Assembly: GCA_026120185.1 (NCBI GenBank)
Contig: JANUWF010003367.1
Location: 2,268,001-2,332,000 of the forward strand
DNA from: Voacanga thouarsii
Lineage: Eukaryota > Streptophyta > Magnoliopsida > Gentianales > Apocynaceae
DNA length: 64,000 bases
Reading direction: 5' to 3'
Shown here piece by piece: positions 9,831 to 23,094 of the stretch. The position numbers were made by a program, and so were the translations under genes. The notes under the pieces were generated by a model. That model ran no database searches. It worked only from the letters and a program-made list of their open reading frames with translations, and had not been told where the DNA came from. Every line of letters begins with the position of its first letter. Positions within the stretch are counted from its first letter, which is position 1.

Positions 9831-12590
9831 ATTTCTATGATGTTTCAGTGTACTTACCAGCTTTTCCCATCTTAATCTACAGTAATTAATATTATTTATT
9901 GGTAAATCTATAAAAAAAATAATCTAGGTTGATATGAGTTTTTATGGTTGTAAAATAATATGTAAAAGTTTTTAAATATAAAACGTTATTTTGAGTTTAA
10001 AATTGATAAAGAAAATTTTATATGGAAAATAGTGTGAGGGTTGCTTACCAAATTCTTTTAGTATTTTAGAAGTTCAGATTATTATTTTCATTTAAAAAAA
10101 GTATGAAGTTACTTCGAAACAACCTTAGGTTTAAAAAGAAAAATATGAGCCAAAATTGTTTTGAACTATCTGTGTTTATATATATATGGTTTGTATGCTT
10201 CCTCCCAATACTTTGTTTACTATTTGTAAGAAAATTTAAGAATGAAAAAGAAGAAAAAGGGATAAGAAAATTGTCACTTCCAAAATAGAATTTTCAATTA
10301 ATTCCAACATAAAAGGTTCCTATCAATTTATCTTTTTTTCTTTCTCTCTTTAAATACTTTTGTTCCATTGCACGGACTGTTTTCTTCTGGGGAGGAGGGC
10401 GATACTTTTCGCTTTTTATGCATCTTATCTTCATTTTTTTTTAACCTTTATACTAGGTGCACCGATTAGAGATCCTTTACTGATGAAGATCGATACGTGG
10501 TGGCGGCAACTGGTGGCTATCCGAAGTTGATAAACAATGTGAGATTATATTTAACCGTCTCTTAGAGGTCTTTATATTTTATGTTTGGATTATGAGTAGA
10601 ATATGGTATAAAATTTTATCTAGAGAAAATTAATTTATATTTAAAATCTAATTTAGATAACAATTTGAATTTGCAAGTAATTAGAGATTTCTTAAAAGTT
10701 ATAAGAAGAATCATCTTGACTTTGTAATTGTCTGGTAAGTAGATTTGATTTTTCTGCGTTTTTTGGTATTCTTTTTAGAGTACTTATTAGATTTTAAACT
10801 AATGAAAACTGCGAATAAAATTTTAAATTGAGTATGGTCTAATTTGATTTCTGTATTGAAAAGGTTAGGTATGGGTATTGAGTTTGATACCTCACTTTGT
10901 TTGTATTTGAATTTGTGAAAGTTCAAAATTTCTATTATGTTTCGAAATTGATTTTTGAGGATATTATGCTGCTTGTGGGGAGTTATGGTAGGGTTTTCCA
11001 AACTTATATAAATTCTTATTCTTGATTGGGGGATATAATACCTAATTATTTATTCTGACTCTTGTCCAGGAGATATAATATTTAATCTCTATTTTGATCA
11101 TTCACCTAAAGAGATACAGTAGTTAGGAGATTGATATGAGTTAGCCATGACATGACTCTAAGAATGATTCAATCTGTTTGTGATGTTTTAGAAATGTTTA
11201 TATTTGTCAAGCATATGATGGTTTCGTAAGAATATTAGTGTTCTTATTGGCCTTGCTGTGATTTTGTTGAATTCGATTGATAATCTCTTTTGAATTGTTC
11301 TTAGCTTAGATTCTCCTGTCAATTTTGAGTTTAGGGAGGTCCGAGTATGTTCTTCTTTATTATTCTGAGTCTGGACTTAAAATTCGTTAGAATTTTGTGG
11401 AATGTCGTTTAGGTAGCACAACAATAGAGACCAAGCGGCATCATCTATCTAGTTCATGCAGGGCCGCTTCCCTCAGGAATCATTACTGTTTCCTTTCTGA
11501 AATTCTTATCACTGGATTTTTTTGGACCAAGCTGTGCCGTTTGTGTCAATTTGAGCGGCGCCACTACCTTTTTGGATTCCAACAGTTTGATATGGTCCTA
11601 GCAAATGGCGCTGCTTCCTTTGAAGTAGGCAGCGCTGCTCCCCTCTTCTTGAAAATGTTTCTTTGCTTAACAATGCCCTCTCACCTTTGTTACTGCTATA
11701 CTTTCATTCTTGCCAATTATGAGGGAAAATCCAGTACATAGCGTCATTTATTTTTGAAATGCAAATGACTTTACCAAAGGATCTTGAATGTATATTTTTG
11801 TTGTGACTTAAACTTCTGGAATCAATATTTATATAATATGTTCAATCCAGTAAACCCTACCATTGTCAAAAATGAAACTAGTGAGCTTATTCTTTTGATT
11901 AGCATTTTGTAGGCTCTTTGTTAGAAGGCAATGATTTGAAAGAATGGTTAGGTGAAGATCTTGAGTGATTGAAACTTGAGGCTCAAATTTTGTATTTGAA
12001 GACATGTATTAGAAAGTTTTTGAGAACAGCTTATGTTTTGAATGCTTCTTATTGAAAATTTATGTTACAATTACTTAGATAAGTTTAAGATTTCTAAATT
12101 CTATTTTACATTTTGGAGACTTTATATTTAAGTTATAATTAATGTAAGTCCTTTATGCATTGATTTTTATCTTCACTTCCTTTTAAATTTTTTTGACAAA
12201 AATTATAATATTATTTTTAATATATTTTCACGTAATTTACTTCATCAATCCTGATTATAATTTTGTCACTAAATTAGATATTTGAATCATAATTTTTTTT
12301 TTACATATTAATAGTCATTTATGTGGAATGCCTTTTTTTTTTTTTCCTCATACATTACTTTAACAAAAAAAATATTATTTTTGTCATACTAATAATAATT
12401 ATAGGTTGAAATAGATGTCATTCAGAATGACAATTTCCTTACCTAAATAGAGGCCCAACTCGGTTCTCGATTTAAGTGGAGATAGGATCGGGGTTGTGCT
12501 TCATAGTTCGGCCCGCTAGCCCGAAACGGACTAGGGGGAATTGATTGATCCCCGATCCAACTTGGCCCAGCTCGTCCATCCTATTCACCG

Positions 12591-12592
<2 letters not shown>
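9831..12592. other. No gene seen; contains a segment repeated near 43.9 kb
   Basis: AT-rich, with no protein-like frame that can be tied to a family. A segment at about 10306-10510 (starting AAAAGGTTCCTATCAATTTA and containing a GATTAGAGATCCTT stretch) resembles 43910-44080 in order and spacing of several blocks. The 114-codon frame at 11397-11741 has no recognisable features. Confidence 0.45.

Positions 12593-12633
<41 letters not shown>
12593..12633. repeat. (AT)n microsatellite
   Basis: About 20 uninterrupted AT units. Flanks are unusually C/G-rich for this window, with repeated CCCGAC/CGGG-like words on both sides. The flanks look like an old dispersed repeat, not a gene. Confidence 0.9.
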
Positions 12634-12635
<2 letters not shown>

Positions 12636-15600
12636 CCCTACTAAGCCTCGCAAATTCAGTCAGGCCCCCACTTCTCCACTTCTTCAATAGGTCAGAATTA
12701 AGGATTATTTTTGTCCCGACAAGCCAAGAGAGGAAATCTCTATCTTTTTCTATGTTGAGGACGGGTCGGAGACTAAAATGAATGGGAAAAAATAGAATTA
12801 GAATAAGAATTTCTAATCTAGCCCGACCTGTTACCATCTCCTTATGTCGTCTTAAATTATCAAAAGCATAAATTTCTCCAAGGATAGTGTATGCTGGCCG
12901 CATTGAACTACGGACGGGAAAAGCCAAAAAAGAGAAAATTAATTGCCCATATAGCTTTTTACGGGTACTCACATGTCACAAACACGAAAATGACCTTGTG
13001 CTTGAAACAAACTGTCATTCCAATTTTTTATTTTTCAAGTACAACATGCGGCATGTTTTAACAGGGGGTTTCTGCAGGTTACAGTTGTCCATATAAAAGC
13101 CAATGCTAGAGATTTTGCCAGAGCAATTCTCCTCCTGCCATGCTGATCTTCTTTTAAAATGACTTTAACATCCCTATAGTTAAACTAAAGGAATGTCACC
13201 ATGTTTATTTCTCTCTCTCCAATCATTTTTCTCAATTTCCTTTTCTGATTTCTCTCATCTTCCTTTCTCTATTTGCTTGTTGCTTCTCTCTTCCCTTCTT
13301 TATTCTCTTTCCATTACCATTAATTCATATTCTCCAAATTTTGTGTCTCTGGAGAAATATAAAAATTAAAAAATTGAGATTTGTCAAGTCTTTGGAATCA
13401 ATTAAATGCCAAAATAAAATTTACTAGTGCTATACAATAGCACTATTAAAATATTTATTTTTGTTATAAAATGTCATTAAATTTATGAAAATTTAAATCA
13501 AATCCAGAAAATTGGACATATCAAATGGTGATATTGAATTATTGATACATAAAAATAATATTTATTTTATTCTAGTTATTAGCATAGAGGAATATATCAA
13601 GTATGTTCTCTCCTTATTTAAGTATTCTTGTAAAAACTTACCTTTTGAATCAGAAGAACCATATTTTCTTTTTAGGTATTCATTTTATTTTCTTTGAATC
13701 TATATGAATCATTTGAGTATTAACATCACCCGCTCATCCAATTGTCCGAAAGAGCATTCTGAGATTACTTTGGAGTGATAAGGTTGTTAGGAGTTATAAG
13801 GTTGAAAGTAATCTCTCATCTCATCAAGGAAGAATATATTTGGGTGGCCGCCGGCTTTCTCCTCTTTTCTTCTTTGCTTGCCTTCTTCTCTTGGCTCTTC
13901 TCCTTCTTCCCACTTCTCCCTTCCTCCTCCATTGGAAAGTTGTGAGGAATCGAGTTCAGAAGCATTTTTGCTTGGTTCAGCAAATTAAGGGTAACACGAT
14001 TAAGGATTGGAGTTAGCATTTGTGTGGAGTGGAGTACTTATCTATAATGGGATTCAAAGAAGGTTGCGCAGATTTTCAATGGGGTTTGAGTCGTTTGACG
14101 ATTTTCATTTTCATTATTTCTCTTTTATTTTTGGCATTTTTTAATGGTAAAAAGTGAAAATGGTAAAGGGTATTGGGAATATTTCATAATATCTATTTGT
14201 AGCTGTCTAAGTTATTTGGACGAAATTTTAATTAAGAGGTGACATTGGTACAATTTGTTTTTATAAAAGGTAAATTAAGAATGGCCTCAAAGGGCGGTTT
14301 TTTTTTTAGTTAAGCCTCAATTAGCTTATTTGCTACTTAACATTTAGAAATTTTTGTTCTTAATAAATTTTTTTTATTATTGTAATTTTTAATAAAATTA
14401 TAATATATTAAGTTATCTTAATTTTATTTTTTAATATAATGTATTAGTAATTTTTAATAACTTTTACACATATTATTTATTTAAATGTGACTTTATAATA
14501 TTTTTTATAATTTTCTTTTGAAAGCTAAAAAATATGTACTAATATTTATTTATTTATTTATTTATTTAAAATATTTATTTTTATATCTCTTTAATATTTT
14601 TAAACGATTCTAATTGTAACTTAATTTTTAGCTTTCACAATCATTTGATGAACTGAATTTCGAAGGAAAATGGAGTTTTAATATAATTATATTGAATCAA
14701 GTTTGAACTTTAAATTAAATTTAAACTCAAAATCAAATCGTGCAAAAAAAAAAAAAAAAGAGTTTAACTTGATTATGCTAAAGATAATGATTTAAGTATA
14801 CTCATAGCCAATAAAAGGCCATAGTTTGTCCCATTTTTCTGGTGTTTAACCACTCGGATGAATATCATGCAGTAATGATGATCAAAGGATAAGAATCGTA
14901 TTTTAGTAATAGCATTTCTTTTTCCCAAAGTACACATCTAAATTAGCAGTATTTTTTTTTTTCCTTTTGATATTATACCATCTACGAAAATAAAACGGGG
15001 AGAAAAAAGGTAATCTTAACAATGAGAATTAATGCTCTAAACGTCATGCGAAATTGTACACAAATAGGCATGTGAGCATAGTACTATATTCATATTCATA
15101 TAAAAAAGTTTTTTATAATTCAATTAATTATTTAAAATTAATTAATTAAATATTTATTTTATTAAATGTATTTAATAATAGATAATATTAATTAATTAAA
15201 TATATTTAATAACATATTTTTATTATCACTTAATTAATTAAAATGTATTGAGATCCTATTATAAATATTAAGTAAAATAAAAGTTAATTTAGTTTGAAGT
15301 ATGAATATGTTAAATACTTATTTTATTAATAATATTTTTTATATTTAATATAAAATATAATTAATTATAATTAATTCAAATTTCTTATTGATACTTTAAA
15401 TTTTAAAATTCAATTTTGAGATTTTAATTTTCAAATTTTAATATTTAAAGATTTAAATTTTAGAACTTTAAATTTCAGTTGTACTAAAGGAGCTTTAAAT
15501 AAAAAAAAAAAATAGCTACTTAAAAAAAGAGTTTTTGACCAAATCGGGTCAATTTAAAAACACGCAACACGAGCTTTAAATAAAAAAAAATAGCCAATTA

Positions 15601-16802
15601 AAAAAAAGGGAATAGAACATTAGTCAACATATATGGATAGAACAAAAACTTGAATTTGGATAACAAGTCACATAATGTAATATGATCAAGGCAGTATTAT
15701 AATTGCTGAAAAATCTTTTTAAGAAAGAAGGATAAAGACTATAATTTTGTAAGATATTGATTGATTAACAATTAATAAAGTTGATAATCCATTTTTTAAG
15801 GACAATCCAATTTCATATGTCATTTTTAAATACACTATGATAGTTTTGATTAAAAGTTGACCCATTGTAACTTTCAAATCTTGGTTATGCAGTTTTGGCC
15901 GTTTTGATTTCATCACTAAGAAACAAACAAGCAACCTGATTGATTTCTACTATATTAATTTTGAACTCTTTTTTGTAGTGCCCTGTATCACTTACCGGTA
16001 TATATTATCTTGTAATTCAACATATCACGAGGCATGATAATAGTTTAAGCATTAAAAAAGACTGTACTTGAACATTAACTACAAATAATTTTTATTAAAA
16101 ATATGCTACTAAACATTATATAATATGACATTAATCTTTAAAAATATAAATTAAAAATGTTTACCGTTACTCTATAGGTGAGGACCTAACATGCCATTAT
16201 TGTAAAATTAAAATAGATGAATTCATTTCCACAAAATTTTGGCTTTCAAATATAATGAGATATGAACCTTGTATATTTCCTCCCTAAGTTTCATAGGTGC
16301 GACCGACCAAATGCTGGTAATTTATTTATTTTTCTTTATGCATCAATGGCTTAAATGATTCTCAATATTTAAATACTAACTAGTAATCTGTTTCGTGTGA
16401 GGTAGTGATGTCGGTACCGTGTTATTTTTAATTAATTATTATTTTTTGGTTAAGAATACATTTAAAAATATTTAGAAGCAAATTTATAGAATGGTTGAAT
16501 TTGTTTAAAAATATTTTTAAATGAATTTATATAATAGATGAATTTAATTTTAGTTAAACATTTTTTACATATGATTTTACAATATCATATAAATATTATA
16601 TAGATTTAGACTGTCTTGTTCACAGTACCAACAACAATAAAGGTTACCGTAATTTTTATTATATCTCTTAAATTTAAATTATATTTTTGATTGAATTTCT
16701 TTAATATTCATATTTTTTATTATTTTGTGTTTAATAAGACAAGAAGTAGTTTGACAATTCTTCATGTAATTGGAAGTATATACCATTTTGAACTATTTGA
16801 AG
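12634..16802. other. No gene seen; very AT-rich
   Basis: It contains a pyrimidine-rich stretch (about 13205-13320), a short TTTA/ATTT repeat (about 14540-14570), TTAATTAA-rich DNA at 15100-15400 and a short near-duplicate (AGCTTTAAATAAAAAAAA at about 15490 and 15573). None of the ORFs is protein-like. Confidence 0.5.
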
Positions 16803-17488
16803 TAGGGTTGTTGATTCGGTTTTCGGTTTTAAAATTTGATTTTTTTATTTTTATTTTTTTTAAAAATCGAATTGAATTAAAATTTTAAAAAAAACCGATA
16901 GAATCGAATCAAAATAATTTCAGTTCGATTCGGTTTGGTTTTAAACCGAATTTGAATGCCTCTCTAGTAGATCTGTTTTAACCTAATATAAATTTAAGCC
17001 TAAACAAGTAAAGTTTAATATAAATTACAATTCAAATTTAATATAAAATGTAATATAAATTAAAGTCCAAACATTTTAAAAATTTAGGCCAAACATTTTA
17101 GTGGAATGTTATGATCACGGATACAAATTACAAAGATGAATATCTTAAACTCAATTATTAATGGCTTTATTTTGGACAAAATCAAACTGAATTGAACCAA
17201 AATAATCGAAATCGAATAGAAATTTTTAAAAAATCATAATTTATAAAATTAAATAAATAAATAATTAAAAATATTTTAATATTAATTATATATTTTAAAT
17301 TTTAAAAATATAATTCAATTTTTTAATTTTTTTGATTTTTTATTTTAGAAAAATGAAAATCAAACCAAATTTTTATATAAATTTTAAAATCAAACCGAAT
17401 CGAATTTCATTAAAATCGAATCGAAAATTAAAAATAGGATCGATTCGATTTGATTTTTTTAATTTAAATTGAATAGTGAACATTCCTA
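16803..17488. mobile_element. Small non-autonomous hAT-like element
   Basis: The left end reads TAGGGTTGTTGATTCGG and the right end, reverse-complemented, TAGGAATGTTCACTATTC, giving short imperfect terminal inverted repeats with TAGG(G/A) starts. Subterminal regions are rich in repeated CGGTTT / AAACCG and AATCGAA words on both sides, which is typical of hAT-type non-autonomous elements. The flanking 8-mers ATTTGAAG (16795-16802) and ACTTAAAA (17489-17496) match at five of eight positions, all mismatches being transitions, as expected of an old target duplication. No coding capacity is visible. Confidence 0.5.
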
Positions 17489-18485
17489 ACTTAAAAGGTG
17501 AAGGATTTAAAATTAAATTTTCTTTTAGCAAAATATTTGAAAAATATGTCCGTTTACCATTCAAATGGTCAAGATTATTGATTGTAATGAATCTATCCTC
17601 GGGGCTTTCCATTCATGCAGACGCACAAATGCACGTAGTCCGAGTACATGCACATGTGTATGTTTGCGTTTGAAGGCATGCATACGTGTAGCCCTCCGTC
17701 CAACCCCACTATGACAGAGGACAGAGAAAGTTGTATGAGGGAGAGAAGATGTAAGCTTTTCCCTTTTGGCTAGAGAGAGAAAGCCAGCCCCCTAACATCT
17801 ACCCCTAACTCCTTTGTTGCCTGAAACAGGGTCTATCAAGCTGCTGCAAATCAAATAAGCTCCTCTGCATTCCACTTATTCCTGCCTTGAATTTTTCACT
17901 GTTGAAAAGACACAAATACCCCTAATTATAAAAATAAACAGTGGACACTACAACTTCTGTTTGTATATATAAGTAAAATTAACATTGTCATGTGAGTCGG
18001 CCCACACGGTTTTGGACCGTGCTAGGTCGATCCTCGCCATGCTGGCCAATCCCACACTAATGTGAGCCGATTTATGTTGGGCCTGAGCCAGGCCGAGCCT
18101 TAGGTCCTTGAGGCTTGCGAGCTGGGCCCAAGCCTATTCTATCTCATCTTTTATATATTTTTTTCACTTAATTCGATTAAAAATTTTAATGCTTGCTTGT
18201 TTTGTAATTTTTTATTATTACTTAAATAACAAGATTGTTTAAAATAATAAAAAAGTTACCTTAAAGTGGTAGGGGATTTGGCTTGGACTCTTACCAATTT
18301 TATTAATTAATAAAATAAAAATTACATAAGAGGGGGATTTGATACCTAATTCTCTTAAAAATATTAAAATGATCAAAATTTTAAAATATAATAAAATATC
18401 TTAAAAATAAAATTAAACAATTATATTATATAACTTATCCTAAATTTTTAATTATTAGAATACTAAACTAACTATTTGGCTCACC

Positions 18486-18762
18486 TTATTCATCATCAAC
18501 AATCCACGAATTGATTGTCCTATCTTCGGTTGCGAATCAATTACTACAACACATTAACATCTCCAAAGTATGAGGAGTCAATCGATATATTCTTTCATCA
18601 ATTATTCGAGCGTTCTCACTAAAGACGCTTTCTGATTGCACTATGGAAACAGGTGGTGTCAAAAGATCATGTGCCATTTTAAATAAAATTGAGTATTGAT
18701 TTACATGAGCTTTCTACCAACCACAAATGTCAAAATGTTGATCCTCATTTTCTACTAGAGGC
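18486..18762 (-). pseudogene. hAT C-terminal dimerisation domain
   Basis: The minus-strand frame reads MAHDLLTPPVSIVQSESVFS, then ARIIDERIYRL and LEMLMC. This is the classic hAT dimerisation signature (P(I/V)S(T/I)V.SES.FS...R.ID..R..L.P...E.L.C). It ends in VDDE and a TAA. Two in-frame stops stand where TGG (after ICGW) and CGA (before FATEDR) are expected. It is separated from the rest of the transposase by the 1.8-kb solo LTR. Confidence 0.85.
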
Positions 18763-20565
18763 AGTTGAAATATATGCCATCTAGACTAGTTTTCTGATAT
18801 AATTATCAAATTTATTAATAAAAGAATTTATTTTCAAAATTTATTTGTGAATTTACATTTTATTTGTGCACGATTTACGTTTGAAAATGACACATTGTGT
18901 TTAAGTAAGTGATCCATGTGAATGGTAGTCTTTCACAGCAAGGTATGAATCATGGGTTACTTAACACATAAATGTTTGTTATTAACCAATTGATGAGAAT
19001 GAGAATCTCATCATGTTTAGGTTATTGTGTTATAAATTCCAAATAGGAATGGCTTACCTTTAGCCAGCCAGTGAGTAGTCCACTCACTTCATAGTATGAG
19101 CGTATTTCGAATACGTAGAATAGGAACGGTAATAATGGTTTCTAAAAGTATTATTTAGAAGAAACCTAAACTATTACTGTTATAGCGTGGATTAATACTC
19201 TACCACTTAAGTATTAGTTAGTGGTTTGACGAAATTGAAAGCATGCACTTTAATATGTTATAGTTAAGGTTCTTTCGTAGAGCCGATATACTTGTATGTT
19301 GGGTTTATGTGACTAGTTAGTTAAGACAGATTTGTACAAGATAGCTTCTGTGCAATATCGCCCCTTGTGACTATTTAAATGATCTAATTATCTATGGCCT
19401 TGGGGAACATGACTTGGATGTTTACTTTAGGGTAACTCCCTTGAAAAGTGAAAACATTCCAGGAGTCGTAGATCATTGGACTAAAGGTCTAAGGATGGTA
19501 GATGTCCATTAGAGAGATGTTAATATACTCATTCTCTTTAAATACACGGTGATGCGTACATGAGTATTTTAGTCATTACATATGTAGGTTAAAGACTTTG
19601 CTAACACGACTTTGTCTTTGGGGTCAATATATCCTTATGGTGATACTAGGAAATATTTAAAATGTAAAATATTATTATTTATATAGCAGGTATGTTTTGG
19701 TCATTTTAGTAGCCAAGGTGATGTGTCTTTTGGTCCCTGGAATAGCGATTAAGTCATGACAGATTTGGGTTAAGGAATTGGTTTTGATAATTATGAGTTT
19801 TATTTTATTTTATTTAAGTAGTCTAATTTATTACTGGACTTGAATAAAATAAAAGACCCAAGAAAAAGTATATATTTTATTTAGTTTAATTGGTTAATTA
19901 ATTATCCAAGACCTAAGGCCCAAATTGAATAATTAAAAAATTAATCTAGGTATAAACTAGATAAAAGGTCTGATATTTTATATTGGTCTATTTGGGCTTG
20001 TTAATTATTTATTGGGCTATTTAATGAAGCGCAAAAAATAAATAATTGAGACTTATTATTTATAGGTGTTTAAGCCCAAGAGTAAATAATTTTATCTGGC
20101 ATAATGAATAAGACCAAGGATAAAATAAAAATAAATAAATAAATAAATCAAACAATATGGGATGGCGTGTGAAGATAACAGAAAGCATGGTGCCTTGTGT
20201 TTCATGCTCTTGGTCTCTCTCTGTGAAGGCATGAAATGAAATGAAAAGGAAATCAAGGAGATAGGGCTTTTGATTTCATTTCACAGCAAACCCATTTGTC
20301 ACAGAAGCTTTCTCAGGCTAAGAAAATAGCAAACCCAATTCTGTAAGCCTTAATCGTTGGAAGAAAGGGTATCATTTCGGAAGCTTAAAAGCTTAGCGTG
20401 AATGAGATGAAGTCGACGTTTCCAAGGACGTGATCCAGTAGCTTCAAGCATCTTGGTATAGACATCTTCTTCAGTGCCAATAAAGTCATTCAAACACAGA
20501 GGTAAATTTTTTTCGTTTTGTAAGGATGCTTTTGGTTTCATCATTTTTGCCATTTTCGTCCTTCA
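18763..20565 (+). mobile_element. Solo Copia LTR (family of Copia B), inside hAT transposase
   Basis: About 1.8 kb whose sequence, in plus orientation, matches the reverse complement of both Copia B LTRs. It begins (A)GTTGAAATATATGCC, shares the long block around the GTGATCCATGTGAATGG stretch near 18910, and ends near TTTTTGCCATTTTCGTCCTTCA. No internal Copia sequence accompanies it, so it is a solo LTR left by recombination. Flanking pentamers GAGGC (18758-18762) and GATGC (20566-20570) differ at one base and are probably the target duplication. It carries an LTR promoter but no protein. Confidence 0.8.
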
Positions 20566-20719
20566 GATGCTGTATATCGTAAATTGTCAGCTCATTATAG
20601 GTGATAGATGATCTTTTTTTTTATAGTTTATCAATACCCCATAGATTAAATATTGATGAAGTTGAAGAAGTAGATCTTCGTAATGGTTAAAATTGACTGC
20701 TAGATGATGATGATGAACC

Positions 20720-21760
20720 TTACCTACTTAAAGTAGTACAATTAGAATAAGAAGATTCAAACTCATACAAATTATACATGTCAGATAGAGTTTTAGTTGT
20801 TTTATCTTTTATATATTTTATCATGCATTGCCTAAGTGTTTGAGATTCATTAAAACCTAACGTTTCATATAAATATTCAATAATACTATGCAATCCAACC
20901 ATTTTTACTCAAAGATCCATAAACAATGCTATACAATATAAAATAGGAATATCTTCATAATATTTTTTATATTTTTCAAACATACTTCTCATAAAATAAC
21001 CATATTGGGGATGCTTCTTATACTCACAAAAAATATGTGCTACATTAGCAAGTGTTGGAAGAATATGATGTGTAGTGGGATAATAAGATCCCAATAAAAG
21101 TTCAATTACGTCTTTAAAAGTAAATAAAAATGTTGAAAGCGCAATACTATTTTTAAAATGAGTTTTAGTTAGTTGAGGTTGAAAATTGTTACTATTACAA
21201 AATTTAATAAGTTGATTTTGAAAAGGTATAACACTTTCAAACATATCCAAAATTGAGTTCCGTCTAGTTTAACAATCTAATATAATTTTTTAAAAAAATA
21301 TATACCTTATTCTCGGCATAAAATCTTAAAATTTTGTTGCCTAGTTGAAGAAATTTTAATAAATAAAATAACAATTCTAATTATATTAATAATATCATCA
21401 ACATATTTATATTCTTCCTTAATACACAAATTAAGTATATGACAAGCACATCTAATATGAAATAAAATACCATCTAACATAAAATTCATAATATTTTTTA
21501 AAATTATTATGGCAAAATCATTATTTAAAGTGTTATATAAAGAAATATAAATAATTTTATTTAAAATCCTATATTCATGATATGTTTGAGTATTCATTCT
21601 AGCAATACTAGTACCTACATGAGGATATTCAAATAATTTAAAACAAATAGTTCTTTTCTGTACTAACCAATCATGATCTATCCAATAACATGTAATGCAC
21701 AAATAAAACTCATTAGTAATTGCAGTCCAACCATCACAAGTAAGAGCACATTTTCAATTA
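20720..21760 (-). pseudogene. hAT transposase central region, fragmented
   Basis: Three consecutive open pieces (21307-21702, 20909-21250, 20720-20902) read in order along the minus strand. The first follows a CDGWTAITNEF-like stretch and contains CACHILNLC, matching the RNase H-like core of RICESLEEPER-type hAT transposases where CxxHxLNL is conserved. The second contains LLLGSYYPTTH and an F..M..KYKKYY..IP stretch, matching the DUF4413-like region before the C-terminal domain. Frameshifts and stops separate the pieces. The sequence ends close to the point where the solo LTR is inserted. Confidence 0.7.
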
Positions 21761-22019
21761 CAAGAATCATAAGATACTCTTTTATTTATTTATATGTCTT
21801 TATTATATAATTTTTAATATTATTTTAGGAATAATTTTCTATGCAGATTGGCAATTATTTTGTATGTATTATTCATAAAGTGAATTTTCTGCAAAATTAA
21901 AAGGTAATTTAGTTTGAACAATCATTTTAGCAAATCCACTTCTATTTTTTTTATGATCGTATTAAAAATTACCTGACCTCCTGTAGATGGATTTGTTGTT
22001 GTTTAAGTAGGTTCTCTAA

Positions 22020-22397
22020 TCAATCATTATGTGACATTTTCATATGTCTAACTAACGTTTCTATCCTTTCTCCCTTATTGTGTGAGTATATCACCCTACA
22101 AATTTTACATATTACCCTATCATTATCATTATTATTTTCAAAAAGATTCCAAACCATAGATGCTTTTGTTTTAGCTATAACTTCCGAAGTTTCACCATTA
22201 TCCTGACCCATATTAGATTCATCAGGATTAATAGTTAGAGTTGGTTGTGATTGTGAAACACTAACGCTAGGCCTACTAAGGCCTTCATTTTCATTACCTA
22301 TTTTATTATTTATTAAATTCAAAGCTGGGTTTATGTTGAAATCAAAATGTGCAGATGATTGTGATGAAGAAAAATAATGATATTGATTTGGATCCAT
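22020..22397 (-). pseudogene. hAT transposase N-terminus with BED zinc finger
   Basis: The frame starts MDPNQYHYF and has a Ser/Asn-rich leader followed by a BED-type zinc finger at about residues 80-125: ASMVWNLFE, then CKIC, then TLVRHMKMSH with two ligand histidines. BED fingers bind the ends of hAT elements. The ORF ends at a stop about 2 residues after the finger; downstream transposase sequence resumes in pieces to about 20720. The start ATG is plausible for the original gene, as it lies about 690 bases inside the right terminus. Confident as family; dead as a gene. Confidence 0.75.
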
Positions 22398-23094
22398 TAT
22401 TTCTAAACAAAAACAATCAATTAAAATTCAAATAAAAGTTCAAAAAATGAAATAAAGTATCAATAAATAATGAAATAAGAAAATTAAAAAATATAAATAA
22501 CTTGTAAATTAACTTAAAAATTTAACAAATAACTAAAATAAATAAGCAATTAATAAATCTAAAAAATAAGAATGTAAGATTAAGAAACACTAACTAGTTG
22601 ATGACCAAGAACAATAATACTTTATGGAGCTTTACTTCTTATCTTCTTCAAGACTTAAACTATCTACTATTTCGCCACTCAATAATCTTTCAAAATATGA
22701 AGACTTTATTTGACGAATTGAAAAAATATATATAAAAAAATAAATTCTATTCTAACACTTTTTGTAGAGGAAATGAACATATTTGAGGATTATGAGAGAA
22801 AGATGAATGAAAATAAGAGAGTTGAAGAGAATTGAAGAGTGTTAGAGAGTGTGTGATGAGTTTTAGGGTGAATTGAGAGATATTTATAGAGTTTTTAAGG
22901 TTAGGCGGAGAATATAGCCGTTGGGGGGAGTCCAAAAGTTAAAAAAAAAAAGTTTCTTGACCGTTGAGGGGCCAAAAAAAAAAAAAAAAAACTTGAAAAG
23001 CCGTTGTGCAATGGCTCTCCAAGGTCCCTGGCCCAGACCCTGGGACCTGCCAGCTACAAACCGAACCAATCCACATGTCAATGCTAAGTAAAAT

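Larger units (their letters stand above)
17980..23086 (-). mobile_element. hAT superfamily transposon, interrupted by a solo LTR
   Basis: The ends are imperfect terminal inverted repeats: TAACATTGTCATGTGAGT on the left and TAGCATTGACATGTGGAT on the right (reverse-complemented). Both are flanked by the identical 8-mer AGTAAAAT at 17972-17979 and 23087-23094, the target-duplication size of hAT elements. A degraded transposase lies on the minus strand: BED finger at the right, dimerisation domain at the left. The right subterminal region has three GCCGTTG/ACCGTTG words (22917-23010) that may be transposase-binding repeats. Without the inserted solo LTR (18763-20565) the element is about 3.3 kb. 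It is non-functional because of multiple stops. Confidence 0.85.

Noticed and set aside
12472..12972. 166-codon minus-strand frame
   Set aside because: It runs through the (AT)n tract as an alternating Tyr-Ile stretch and has no protein-like motif on either side; a product of low-complexity sequence.
17600..17700. Alternating CATGCA/ACGTGT-rich stretch as a regulatory element
   Set aside because: Resembles RY-type seed promoter words, but no gene lies downstream that could be controlled; chance or repeat sequence.
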